This document shows, one piece after another, positions 23,609-31,280 of a stretch of DNA of 45,574 nucleotides. The DNA lies in contig CALUIJ010000129.1 of the NCBI GenBank assembly GCA_944320675.1, forward strand, positions 1 to 45,574. The letters run 5' to 3'. This stretch comes from an uncultured Prevotella sp. Its GTDB lineage: Bacteria; Bacteroidota; Bacteroidia; Bacteroidales; Bacteroidaceae. The position numbers were made by a program, and so were the translations under genes. Within the stretch, counting starts at the first letter, position 1. Each line of letters begins with the position of its first letter. The notes beneath the pieces were generated by a model, which saw only the letters and a program-made list of their open reading frames with translations, ran no database searches and was not told where the DNA came from.

Positions 23609-23636
23609 CATGAAATGAGTAAATTTGCATTTCATG
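23609..23636 (+). promoter_or_regulatory. Promoter -7 box inside a perfect dyad
   Basis: CATGAAATG (23609-23617) and CATTTCATG (23628-23636) are perfect inverted repeats around a 10-base centre that contains most of a -7 box, TAAATTTG (23620-23627). A dimeric repressor bound here would block the promoter of the transporter gene at 23730. Confidence 0.5.
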
Positions 23637-23654
23637 AAAGAGGCGTGGAATGTG

Positions 23655-23725
23655 TACCGTATAACCGTACAACCCATAACCCTAAAACCGTACAACCCTA
23701 AAACCATACAACCCTAAAACCCCAC
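23655..23725 (+). repeat. AACCNNAN octamer array before the transporter gene
   Basis: Eight to nine units in near-perfect 8-base register (AACCGTAC, AACCCTAA, AACCATAC, ending AACCCCAC), with one 7-base unit. The last unit ends four bases before the ATG at 23730. It lies in the transcribed leader, downstream of the dyad promoter. Confidence 0.8.
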
Positions 23726-23729
23726 GAAT

Positions 23730-25589
23730 ATGATATTGACCTTGATTATCCTTGCGGTTTCCGCATTGTTTTTCGCGATAGGCAAGATACGTTCAGACGT
23801 TGTTGCCGTATGTGCCTTGATATTGCTGATGGTTTCCGGCATATTGACTCCCGAAGAAGCCTTGTCGGGCTTCTCAAATTCGGTTGTCATAATGATGGTG
23901 GGGCTGTTTGTTGTCGGCGGAGCCATATTCCAGACGGGGCTGGCCAAGATGATAAGCGGCCGCATAATGAAACTGGCCGGCGACAGCGAGTTGCGCCTGT
24001 TCCTGCTGGTAATGGTCGTAACGTCGGCCATAGGCGCCTTCGTCAGCAATACGGGCACGGTGGCGCTGATGCTGCCTATCGTTGTGAGCCTTGCGGCCAA
24101 GGGGCGCATCAACGCGAGCCGCCTGCTCATGCCGCTGGCTTTCGCCAGCAGTCTCGGCGGTATGCTTACGCTGATAGGTACCCCGCCCAACCTCGTTATA
24201 CAGGATGTGTTGACTGATGCCGGTTACGAGCCGTTGTCGTTCTTCTCGTTCACGCCGGTCGGCCTGGTAAGCATAGCCGTCGGCATAGTTGTCTTGCTGC
24301 CCCTCAGCAAGTGGCTGCTCGCGAAGAAGGGCGGCGGCGGCGACAAGGGCAGGGCCAAGGCTAAGTCGCTTGAGCAATTGGTCAGCGAGTACCATCTTGC
24401 CGACAACTTGTCGAGATACGTCGTAGGCCATGGCTCGCAGGCAAAGGGCATGACGATAGCCGAGCTCGACGTGCAGAACCGCTACGGACTGGCCGTGCTC
24501 GAGGTGAGGCGTGAGACTACGCGGCAGAAGGGGCTTATAAAGAACGTGAACCAGATGCTTGCAGGCCCGCGCACGGTGCTTAACGAGGGCGACATAATTT
24601 ACCTTACCGGCGAGAGGGAGCAGGCCGTGCGCTTCGCTTCCGAATACGGACTGTCCGAGCCGGTTAAGGGCCATAACGCAGGGGAAGGGAGCGGCGGACT
24701 CGACTTTTACGACATCGGCATGGCCGAGATAGTGTTGCTGCCGACGTCGCGGCTCGTCAACCGGCTGCTGAAGGAGTCGGGTTTCCGTGCGAAGTATAGT
24801 ATAAACGTAGTCGGGATAAGGCGCAAGGGCGAGTATATAATGGACGACTTGGCCGACGTGCGCCTTCACGGCGGCGACGTGCTCTTGGTGCAGGGCACAT
24901 GGGCCAACATCAGCCGCCTGAGCGACGAGGAGGAGAACTGGGTAGTGCTGGGGCAGCCGTTGGAAGAAGCCGCCAAGGTCACCCTTGACTACAAGGCTCC
25001 GCTTGCGGCTTGCATAATGCTGCTGATGATAGCGATGATGGTGTTCGACTTCATCCCCGTAGCCCCCGTCACGGCCGTTATGACGGCCGCCGTGCTGATG
25101 GTGCTTACGGGATGTTTCCGCAACGTAGAGGCGGCGTATAAGACGATCAACTGGGAGAGCGTGGTGCTCATAGCGGCCATGTTGCCGATGTCAGTGGCCC
25201 TTGAGAAGACCGGAGCGTCGGCCGTCATATCGCATTCGCTTGTCAGCGGCCTCGGCGGTTACGGCCCATACGTCCTGCTTGCCGGGATTTACTTCACTAC
25301 GTCGCTGCTCACCATGTTCATAAGCAATACGGCCACGGCCGTGCTCATGGCTCCGATAGCGCTGACGTCGGCCGTAGAGAGCGGCCTGAGCCCTTATCCG
25401 TTCCTGTTCGCCGTTACGTTGGGCGCAAGCATGTGTTTCGCTTCGCCCTTCTCAACTCCGCCGAACGCCCTGGTTATGCAGGCCGGGCGGTACACGTTCA
25501 TGGATTATGTCAAGGTGGGGTTGCCCCTCCAGCTTGCCATAGGCGTGGTCATGGTGTTCGTCCTTCCACTGCTGTTCCCCTTTCATTGA
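23730..25589 (+). CDS. SLC13/DASS-type anion transporter with central RCK_C domains
   Basis: A 619-residue inner-membrane permease of the SLC13 (divalent anion:sodium symporter)/ArsB superfamily. N-terminal membrane half about 1-200 with SNTGTVALMLPIV and SLGGMLTLIGTPPNLVI, C-terminal half about 410-619 with SNTATAVLMAPIAL and FASPFSTPPNALVMQ. These SNT and TPPN pairs are the substrate/sodium motifs of both inverted repeats. Residues about 210-395 hold two TrkA-C-type regulatory domains (MTIAELDVQNRYGLAVLEVR; SGFRAKYSINVVGIRRKGEY). The substrate (sulfate, dicarboxylate or another anion) cannot be decided. It stands alone with its own operator-like promoter and octamer leader. Confidence 0.9.
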   Translation: MILTLIILAVSALFFAIGKIRSDVVAVCALILLMVSGILTPEEALSGFSNSVVIMMVGLFVVGGAIFQTGLAKMISGRIMKLAGDSELRLFLLVMVVTSAIGAFVSNTGTVALMLPIVVSLAAKGRINASRLLMPLAFASSLGGMLTLIGTPPNLVIQDVLTDAGYEPLSFFSFTPVGLVSIAVGIVVLLPLSKWLLAKKGGGGDKGRAKAKSLEQLVSEYHLADNLSRYVVGHGSQAKGMTIAELDVQNRYGLAVLEVRRETTRQKGLIKNVNQMLAGPRTVLNEGDIIYLTGEREQAVRFASEYGLSEPVKGHNAGEGSGGLDFYDIGMAEIVLLPTSRLVNRLLKESGFRAKYSINVVGIRRKGEYIMDDLADVRLHGGDVLLVQGTWANISRLSDEEENWVVLGQPLEEAAKVTLDYKAPLAACIMLLMIAMMVFDFIPVAPVTAVMTAAVLMVLTGCFRNVEAAYKTINWESVVLIAAMLPMSVALEKTGASAVISHSLVSGLGGYGPYVLLAGIYFTTSLLTMFISNTATAVLMAPIALTSAVESGLSPYPFLFAVTLGASMCFASPFSTPPNALVMQAGRYTFMDYVKVGLPLQLAIGVVMVFVLPLLFPFH

Positions 25590-25930
25590 TTCATTATTCA
25601 CTATTCCCCATGTCGGTGCGCACGCCGGTACGGCGTTACCGTTGACGTAAAGTCAGCAGCCGGCATGCCTTACGGATAGGTTGGGGAGCCCGGTCTTTGC
25701 TGCAGCGGCGGCATGCCGGCTTTCCCGCCTGTTGCGGTGTTGCCGCCTTTCTTCACGGACTCAGGCAGTCCTCCCTCGTCCAGTCGTCACGCTTATGTGT
25801 TTTTATTAATGCAAACGTAGACAATACAAGTCTGCCACGTAAATTGCCGGGCACGGCTTATCTTGCGCAAGGGGTGGTAAACTTAATTTATTAATATTGG
25901 TTTTGTAACGCCTTTGTAACACGTAATGCT
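25590..25930. other. Intergenic region without recognised features
   Basis: GC-rich at first (the CGGCATGCC palindromic word occurs twice), then AT-rich toward the porin promoter. I see no coding region, RNA structure or strong terminator. Confidence 0.5.
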
Positions 25931-25938
25931 TAATTTTG
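25931..25938 (+). promoter_or_regulatory. -7 box of the porin promoter
   Basis: TAATTTTG, 21 bases before the ATG at 25960. TTTG words at 25902 and 25913 do not lie at the ideal distance. Confidence 0.6.
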
Positions 25939-25959
25939 CAAAAAAATACAGACGGAGTT

Positions 25960-27000
25960 ATGAACAAGACGTTTATATTGTCGGTGGCGCTTGCGTTGTG
26001 TGCGGCGGTTCCCGTGGCGGCCGACGACGGTTCCGACGAGGTTGACCGCACGCCGAAGGCCCACGGCACCATACGCGGCAAGTATGAATACCAGACTGGC
26101 GAGGGCGAAGGCCGCTTCCAGGTGCGCAACGCCAGAGTGAGCCTTGACGGCGATTTGACCAAGGTCGTGTCGTACAAGGTGGAGATAGACCTTTCGGACG
26201 AGGGGCAGATAAAGATGCTCGACACGTACACGCGCCTGAAACCAGTGCGCGGGCTCGACTTCACGATAGGCCAGATGCGCGCCCCATTCACCATCGACGC
26301 CCACCGCTCGCCTCACTTGCAGTACTTCGCCAACCGCTCGTTCATAGCCAAGCAGGTGGGCAACGTGCGCGACGTAGGCGCCACGCTGGGCTATGCGTTC
26401 AACGTGGGCTTCCCCATAAAGCTTGAGGCCGGAATGTTCAACGGCTCGGGCCTTACCAACCAGAAAGACTTCTGGACTAGCAACGTCAACTTCTCGGCAA
26501 AGGCACAGCTGTTCTTCCCCCGCGGCTTCAACCTCACGCTGAGCACGCAGAAGATAAGGCCCGACGACGTGTCGGTGATGATGTACGACGCAGGGGCCTA
26601 CTACCACGCCCACGGCTGGCACGCCGAGGTGGAGTATCTTTACAAGCACTACGAGGACGGCGCGTTCAAGGCCGTCCACGCCCTCGACGCCTTCGTAAGC
26701 TACGACATACCGTTGCGCAAGTGCTTCTTCACGAAAGTTTCGCCCCTCGTGCGCTACGATTACATGGGCGACCATAGCGACGGCAAGCGCTATCTCGACG
26801 GCGAAGAGAACGCCGAAGGCTCGCTCGTCGTCAACGATTACCGCCGCTCGCGCCTTACGGGCGGCATTACGCTCAGTCTCGACCTGCCGTTCGTATCCGA
26901 CATACGCCTTAATTACGAAAAGTATTTTTACCGCGACGGAGCCGTGGCCAAGCCTTCCGAGAGGGACAAGGTGGTCATCGAGTTCATGACGAGGTTCTGA
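25960..27000 (+). CDS. Outer-membrane porin of the phosphate-selective O/P type
   Basis: A 346-residue beta-barrel. Signal peptide at residues 1-22 (MNKTFILSVALALCAAVPVAA). The barrel opens with GTIRGKYEYQTGEGEGRFQV, followed by VRNARVSLDGDLTKVVSYKV and TIGQMRAPFTIDAHRSPH, the signature part of OprO/OprP-like porins. It ends in Phe (VVIEFMTRF), the usual outer-membrane insertion signal. The frame could start upstream at a TTG inside the promoter; the ATG at 25960 gives a proper signal peptide. Anion or polyphosphate uptake is typical of the family but specificity is not certain. Two terminators follow. Confidence 0.9.
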   Translation: MNKTFILSVALALCAAVPVAADDGSDEVDRTPKAHGTIRGKYEYQTGEGEGRFQVRNARVSLDGDLTKVVSYKVEIDLSDEGQIKMLDTYTRLKPVRGLDFTIGQMRAPFTIDAHRSPHLQYFANRSFIAKQVGNVRDVGATLGYAFNVGFPIKLEAGMFNGSGLTNQKDFWTSNVNFSAKAQLFFPRGFNLTLSTQKIRPDDVSVMMYDAGAYYHAHGWHAEVEYLYKHYEDGAFKAVHALDAFVSYDIPLRKCFFTKVSPLVRYDYMGDHSDGKRYLDGEENAEGSLVVNDYRRSRLTGGITLSLDLPFVSDIRLNYEKYFYRDGAVAKPSERDKVVIEFMTRF

Positions 27001-27078
27001 ATTTTCACCGGCTACCGTGCATAAACCATACGCTCTTTTTCATCTTGTTGATAATCAGTGTGTTAGCCACGTTGAACC

Positions 27079-27119
27079 AAAAGGCGGCCTTTCAGCTTGT
27101 AAAAGGCCGCCTTTTGTGT
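27079..27119 (+). terminator. First terminator after the porin gene
   Basis: Perfect 14-bp stem: AAAAGGCGGCCTTT (27079-27092) with AAAGGCCGCCTTTT (27102-27115), then T-rich. The loop contains CAGCTTGT, a word shared with the AAAGGCCG repeat family. Confidence 0.88.
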
Positions 27120-27126
27120 TGCAGGA

Positions 27127-27160
27127 GACGGCCTTCCGCGCGCCGAAAGGCCGTCTTTTT
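27127..27160 (+). terminator. Second, tandem terminator after the porin gene
   Basis: GACGGCCTT (27127-27135) pairs with AAGGCCGTC (27147-27155), followed by TTTTT. Tandem terminators made from the same GGCC words suggest that the terminators and the intergenic repeat family are related. Confidence 0.85.
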
Positions 27161-27230
27161 GTAAAATCCCGAAGCCCGCTTGTGCTTCGGATGGTTTGCG
27201 GCGTATGCCCGGTAAAAAACAATTCGTTAT

Positions 27231-27261
27231 TTTGTTATTACGAATATTATTCCTATCTTTG
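27231..27261 (+). promoter_or_regulatory. Promoter of the small membrane-protein pair
   Basis: TTTG (27231-27234), 19-base spacer, TATCTTTG (27254-27261): a full consensus match. The leader to the ATG at 27296 is about 30 bases. Confidence 0.75.
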
Positions 27262-27295
27262 CAGGATTAAGAAAACTGTTTTGAAACTTAATGAT

Positions 27296-27724
27296 ATGGA
27301 AAAGGCTTCTATTGGTGGTTCTTATGGCGTTTCTCCCCGTGTCAGGCGTCTGGTGTTAGTGTTGTCGGTCGTCGCCCTTGTCTCTGTGGTTGTATCTTGT
27401 TTCGCAGGTTTTCGGGGATTCGCCTTGGTGATGATGTTAATCGTCGCCGTGTTTGATTTTGCAGGGAAGCTTGCTGTAGAGTTTTACGACGTTAAGCCTT
27501 CGCCTTGGCTCGGACGCCTGAAATCTCTTTCGCTGGCCGTTCCTTTTGCGTTGAACGTAGCTTTTACCGTAGTGATACTCTTAACTTTGGGCTATTCTGT
27601 CGGGTTTGACGGTTGGTGGTATTGGGCTCTTGTAGTGTTTTGGGTGTGGTGCGACATTTCCGACTTTAGGGAGCGTAAGGCCGCGAAGCGCAAGACTGAT
27701 GCCGACGGCGTGGATGCCGGGTGA
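27296..27724 (+). CDS. Small hydrophobic membrane protein, unknown function
   Basis: 142 residues with about four membrane segments: LVLVLSVVALVSVVVSCFAG, GFALVMMLIVAVFDFAG, LSLAVPFALNVAFTVVILLT and WWYWALVVFWVWC. A short charged tail follows (RERKAAKRKTDADG). No family recognised. The open frame extends far upstream, across the terminators and promoter, so the start is set at the ATG 35 bases after the -7 box. The next gene, 44 bases on, is also a small membrane protein and is probably cotranscribed. Confidence 0.7.
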   Translation: MEKASIGGSYGVSPRVRRLVLVLSVVALVSVVVSCFAGFRGFALVMMLIVAVFDFAGKLAVEFYDVKPSPWLGRLKSLSLAVPFALNVAFTVVILLTLGYSVGFDGWWYWALVVFWVWCDISDFRERKAAKRKTDADGVDAG

Positions 27725-27768
27725 TGCGCAGGTGTCTCTTGGTGTGTAACCTTTAACATGCATTGCTT

Positions 27769-28200
27769 ATGGATTGGTGTCTGTTTTTGTTGTTAGTCTT
27801 GTTGCTTTTGGCGGTTCCTTCTTATGTCAACGACATAAGGCGGTTGCGTAAGGGTATGGGCGACCGACGTGCGTCGGTTACGGTCGTGGCGTGCCAGAGC
27901 TTGTTGTTCGTAGCCTTGTTGCTGCTGAATTTTGCCGGTTCGATGCCTTTCGGCGCCGCTTTGGCCGTTTACCTGTCGGTAGCCGTAGTGCCTTGGGTGA
28001 TAGTGTTCGCCACGCCAAGTTTCGGGTATAGGAGCGAATACATGGCCGTAATTTCAGGACTTGCGGTTGCACATATGTGCAACGAAGCCTTCGGATTGTC
28101 CCATACGGCATCCCTCGGCATAGCCGTCGGCGCGTTCTTGTTGCTTTTCGGCGTTTACATAGCCTGGCCGCTTGTTTGCGGAAAGAGAGAAAAGCCGTGA
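27769..28200 (+). CDS. Small hydrophobic membrane protein, unknown function
   Basis: 143 residues starting MDWCLFLLLVLLLLAVPSYV, with four or five membrane segments in total (SLLFVALLLLNFAGSMP, ALAVYLSVAVVPWVIVFA, GIAVGAFLLLFGVYIAWP). The frame could begin at a TTG six bases earlier; the ATG at 27769 is preferred. No domain recognised. It forms a pair with the preceding gene. The AT-rich 250 bases after it contain only the glyS promoter. Confidence 0.68.
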   Translation: MDWCLFLLLVLLLLAVPSYVNDIRRLRKGMGDRRASVTVVACQSLLFVALLLLNFAGSMPFGAALAVYLSVAVVPWVIVFATPSFGYRSEYMAVISGLAVAHMCNEAFGLSHTASLGIAVGAFLLLFGVYIAWPLVCGKREKP

Positions 28201-28328
28201 TGTCAAAATTAAGAACAATGATGGGACAAGAATGATTAAACATAAATATATGGTAAGGTAAAACGGCATTTTGCCGATTTATAATTGCCCGTTTTTCATT
28301 GTTCATTTTTCATTATTAATTATTTTTA

Positions 28329-28360
28329 TTTTGCGCTTCACTCAAATTGCACTATCTTTG
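28329..28360 (+). promoter_or_regulatory. Promoter of glyS
   Basis: TTTTG (28329-28333), 19-base spacer, TATCTTTG (28353-28360). Full consensus. The leader is about 80 bases, with no T-box or other riboswitch recognised. Confidence 0.8.
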
Positions 28361-28445
28361 CACGCAAAACGATGCGCAGATGCCGCATTTTGCAACAAGC
28401 GTTCGTGAGCTTGTATAACTTATTAAGGTAAACATATTTATTATA

Positions 28446-29987
28446 ATGGCACAAGAAGACGTTTTCAAGAAAATAGTGTCGCACTGCAAAGAGTACGGAT
28501 TCGTTTTCCCGAGCAGCGACATTTATGACGGACTGGCCGCCGTTTACGACTACGGACAGAACGGTGTTGAACTGAAAAACAACATCAAGGAATATTGGTG
28601 GAAGAGCATGGTGTTGCTCCATGAAAACATCGTGGGCATCGACTCGGCCATCTTCATGCACCCTACGATATGGAAGGCCAGCGGCCACGTCGACGCTTTC
28701 AACGACCCGCTTATCGACAACCGCGACTCTAAGAAGCGTTACCGCGCCGACGTGCTGATAGAGGACCAGATAGCGAAATACGAGGAAAAGATAGCCAAGG
28801 AGGTTGAGAAGGCGCGCAAGAAGTTCGGCGACGCATTCGACGAGGCCAAGTTCCGCGAGACCAATCCGCGCGTAATCGGCCACCAGCAGAAACGCGACGC
28901 CCTGCACGAGCGTTACACCAAGGCCATGCAAGGCCCCGACTTGGCAGAGCTTAAGCAGATAATCGTCGACGAGGGCATTGTCTGCCCGATTAGCGGAACG
29001 AAGAACTGGACCGACGTGCGCCAGTTCAACCTAATGTTCTCTACCGAGATGGGTTCGGCCGCCGACGCTACAAGTAAGATTTACCTGCGCCCCGAGACGG
29101 CCCAGGGAATATTCGTGAACTACCTGAACGTACAGAAGACGGGCCGCATGAAGATTCCGTTCGGCATCGCCCAGATAGGCAAGGCGTTCCGTAACGAGAT
29201 AGTTGCGCGCCAGTTCATCTTCCGCATGCGCGAGTTCGAGCAGATGGAGATGCAGTTCTTCGTAAAGCCCGGTACGGAGATGGAGTGGTTCAACAAGTGG
29301 AAGGAGCTGCGCATGAAGTGGCACCAGGCCCTCGGCTTCGGCTCGGAGAACTACCGCTTCCACGACCACGAGAAGCTGGCCCACTATGCCAACGCCGCAA
29401 CCGACATCGAGTTCCGCATGCCGTTCGGCTTCAAGGAGGTTGAGGGCATCCACAGCCGCACCGACTTCGACCTGTCGCAGCACGAGAAGTTCTCGGGCAA
29501 GTCGATTAAATACTTCGACCCGCAGACCAACGAAAGCTACACTCCGTATGACATCGAGACCTCTATCGGCGTAGACCGCATGTTCCTCTCAATAATGTGC
29601 CACTCTTATTGCGAAGAAAAATTGGAGAACGGCGAGACGCGCGTTGTGCTCAAGCTTCCGGCCGCATTGGCTCCGGTCAAGCTCTGCGTAATGCCTCTGT
29701 TGAAGAAGGACGGACTGCCTGAAAAGGCCCGTGAGATAATCAATGACCTGAAGTTCCACTTCAATTGCCAGTACGACGAGAAGGATTCAATCGGTAAGCG
29801 TTACCGCCGCCAGGATGCCATAGGCACGCCTTACTGTGTAACCGTAGACCACGACACGCTTGAGAATAATACCGTCACGCTGCGCTTCCGCGACACGATG
29901 GAGCAGGAGAGGGTCGACATCGCCGACCTGCGCGGTATCATTGAGGACAAGGTAAGCATAACGGGCTTGCTCAAAAAACTGCAGTAA
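28446..29987 (+). CDS. glyS: Glycyl-tRNA synthetase, single-chain dimeric type
   Basis: 513 residues; attaches glycine to tRNA-Gly. This is the eukaryote/archaea-like dimeric form rather than the two-subunit bacterial form, as is usual in Bacteroidota. Class II motifs are visible: YDYGQNGVELKNNIKEYWW near the N-terminus, LRPETAQGIFVNYLNVQ, PFGIAQIGKAFRNEI with RMREFEQMEMQFF (motif 2), and TSIGVDRMFLSIM (motif 3). The C-terminal anticodon-binding domain starts near residue 405 (LPAALAPVKLCVMPLLKKD). An FKBP lipoprotein gene begins on the very next base after the stop codon. Confidence 0.98.
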   Translation: MAQEDVFKKIVSHCKEYGFVFPSSDIYDGLAAVYDYGQNGVELKNNIKEYWWKSMVLLHENIVGIDSAIFMHPTIWKASGHVDAFNDPLIDNRDSKKRYRADVLIEDQIAKYEEKIAKEVEKARKKFGDAFDEAKFRETNPRVIGHQQKRDALHERYTKAMQGPDLAELKQIIVDEGIVCPISGTKNWTDVRQFNLMFSTEMGSAADATSKIYLRPETAQGIFVNYLNVQKTGRMKIPFGIAQIGKAFRNEIVARQFIFRMREFEQMEMQFFVKPGTEMEWFNKWKELRMKWHQALGFGSENYRFHDHEKLAHYANAATDIEFRMPFGFKEVEGIHSRTDFDLSQHEKFSGKSIKYFDPQTNESYTPYDIETSIGVDRMFLSIMCHSYCEEKLENGETRVVLKLPAALAPVKLCVMPLLKKDGLPEKAREIINDLKFHFNCQYDEKDSIGKRYRRQDAIGTPYCVTVDHDTLENNTVTLRFRDTMEQERVDIADLRGIIEDKVSITGLLKKLQ

Positions 29988-30626
29988 ATGAAGAAATACG
30001 GTATAATGTTTTTCATTGTGTCGCTGCTCCTGCCGCTCGGCCTTGCGTCGTGCAGCGAGAGCGACGACACGTTTGACGAGTTCGCCGACTGGCAGGAGCG
30101 CAACGAGGCTTATTTCTCGGGCGTTTACGAGCAGGCGCGCAACAATGCCGACGGCACGTGGAAAGTGATTAGGAACTACTCGCTTGAGGACACCATACCG
30201 GCTGATTATTACGACTATATCGTCGTAGAGGTGCTTAAGGAGGGGGAAGGCAGCGGTTGTCCGATGTATTCCGACTCGGTCATGGTCAACTACCGCGGCC
30301 GCCTTATCCCGTCGGCTTCTTATGCTGACGGCTACGTGTTCGACGAGTCTTACCAAGGAGAGTATAACCCTGAGACGGCGATGCCGTCTACGTTTTACGT
30401 AGGCGAAATGGTTGACGGATTCGCTACGGCGCTCCAGCACATGCACATAGGCGACCGTTGGCGCGTTTACATTCCTTACCAACTCGGTTATGGCACGACA
30501 GGTAACGGCAGTTCCATTCCCGGTTACAGCACGCTTATATTCGACATGGAGCTTATGGCTTATTTCCGTGCCGGTACTACTCCGGTGCCGTGGGGCGTGG
30601 CTGAAAGGCGTTGGACGTTCGAATAA
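29988..30626 (+). CDS. FKBP-type peptidyl-prolyl isomerase lipoprotein
   Basis: A 212-residue lipoprotein: signal peptide with lipobox LASC at residues about 19-22, followed by an acidic SESDDTFDE segment. The FKBP fold runs from about residue 95 to 205, with SVMVNYRGRLI, FYVGEMVDGFATALQHM, GDRWRVYIPYQLGYG and STLIFDMELMA. It probably aids folding of envelope proteins in the periplasm. The ATG follows directly after the glyS stop with no gap, so it is translated from the glyS mRNA. Repeat array D follows the stop codon. Confidence 0.92.
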   Translation: MKKYGIMFFIVSLLLPLGLASCSESDDTFDEFADWQERNEAYFSGVYEQARNNADGTWKVIRNYSLEDTIPADYYDYIVVEVLKEGEGSGCPMYSDSVMVNYRGRLIPSASYADGYVFDESYQGEYNPETAMPSTFYVGEMVDGFATALQHMHIGDRWRVYIPYQLGYGTTGNGSSIPGYSTLIFDMELMAYFRAGTTPVPWGVAERRWTFE

Positions 30627-30629
30627 CCA

Positions 30630-30830
30630 GACGGGAAACGAGCAGACGAGCAAGTAAGCAGACAAGATACAAGCAGACGAGCAGACAAGGAGATTTGCCT
30701 TGCCTGCTCGTTTGGTGTTTGTCCGTCGCTTGTCGCTTGTTTGCTCGTTTGCTTGTCTGCTCGTATCTTGTTTGCTTGTCTGCTCGTCTGCTTGTATCTT
30801 GTCTTGCTTGTTCGCTTATTTGCTGAAAAC
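30630..30830. repeat. CAGACAAG palindromic array, copy D
   Basis: A perfect 30-base arm pairs 30660-30689 with 30775-30804. The apex AAGGAGATTTGCCTT (30687-30701) is the exact reverse complement of that of copy A. The arms contain AGATACAAG variants not seen in the other copies, with matching changes on the other side, so arm changes are compensated. Confidence 0.85.
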
Positions 30831-30881
30831 TTGATTTATGTCAAAATTTAGCCCTTTTGATGTAAAAATACGTCGTTTTTC

Positions 30882-30912
30882 TTTGCTGTGTGCGCAAACA
30901 GTCGTATCTTTG
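30882..30912 (+). promoter_or_regulatory. Strong promoter of an independent ncRNA
   Basis: TTTG (30882-30885), 19-base spacer, TATCTTTG (30905-30912): full consensus. No open reading frame follows for over 300 bases. Confidence 0.8.
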
Positions 30913-30917
30913 CACTG

Positions 30918-31232
30918 TCAAAACAAAACAATAGGTGTTAGTTTGATAGGTATTAAGTTATAAGGTAAAGTTAAAAAGATTGTTTTAGGAAGGATGACGG
31001 TCATGCCGTGAGGCATCATAGAAAAGTTTCATAGGTATTAAGGTAAAAAGATTATTGTTTTAGGTAACAGAGATGTACAAACCCTGTTTGCTGTACCAAC
31101 AGCAACAGGTTTTCGGGGGCGAGGAATCATAGTAAGGACAATGCCTCCGATTATTATTAAAAGAAATGTTTCATAATTAATGTTGATAATGGTGACTGGA
31201 GCTTTCATCTGAAAGTTCCAGTTTCTTTTTTT
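30918..31232 (+). ncRNA. Independently transcribed ncRNA, possibly Bacteroidales-1 type
   Basis: A full-consensus promoter, about 310 bases without a coding frame, and a strong terminator define a stand-alone RNA. It contains an internal duplication, TAGGTATTAAG...GATTGTTTTAGG near 30945-30988 and again near 31032-31062, so the body may consist of two similar modules. Another recognisable part is CCAACAGCAACAGG followed by GGGGGCGAGG and CCTCCG, which could pair. The description fits the orphan Bacteroidales-1 RNA motif (own promoter, own terminator, order Bacteroidales), but I could not check it against the model. Function unknown. Confidence 0.65.
31195..31232 (+). terminator. Terminator of the ncRNA
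   Basis: ACTGGAGCTTTC (31195-31206) pairs with GAAAGTTCCAGT (31211-31222), with one G-T mismatch and a 4-base loop, followed by TTCTTTTTTT. Confidence 0.9.
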
Positions 31233-31268
31233 GTAGCGCAAGTGTGTGTGTTTGTTTGAAAAAAGTAG

Positions 31269-31276
31269 TAATTTTG
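31269..31276 (+). promoter_or_regulatory. -7 box placed for a leaderless MATE transcript
   Basis: TAATTTTG ends four bases before the ATG at 31281 (TAATTTTG-CATC-ATG), the same geometry as at 7394-7406. Either the mRNA is leaderless or translation starts at the later ATG at 31317. Confidence 0.6.
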
Positions 31277-31280
31277 CATC

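Noticed and set aside
30611..30826. 71-codon frame after the FKBP gene
   Set aside because: Made almost entirely of CAGACAAG-type repeat units (Leu/Val/Cys-rich translation).
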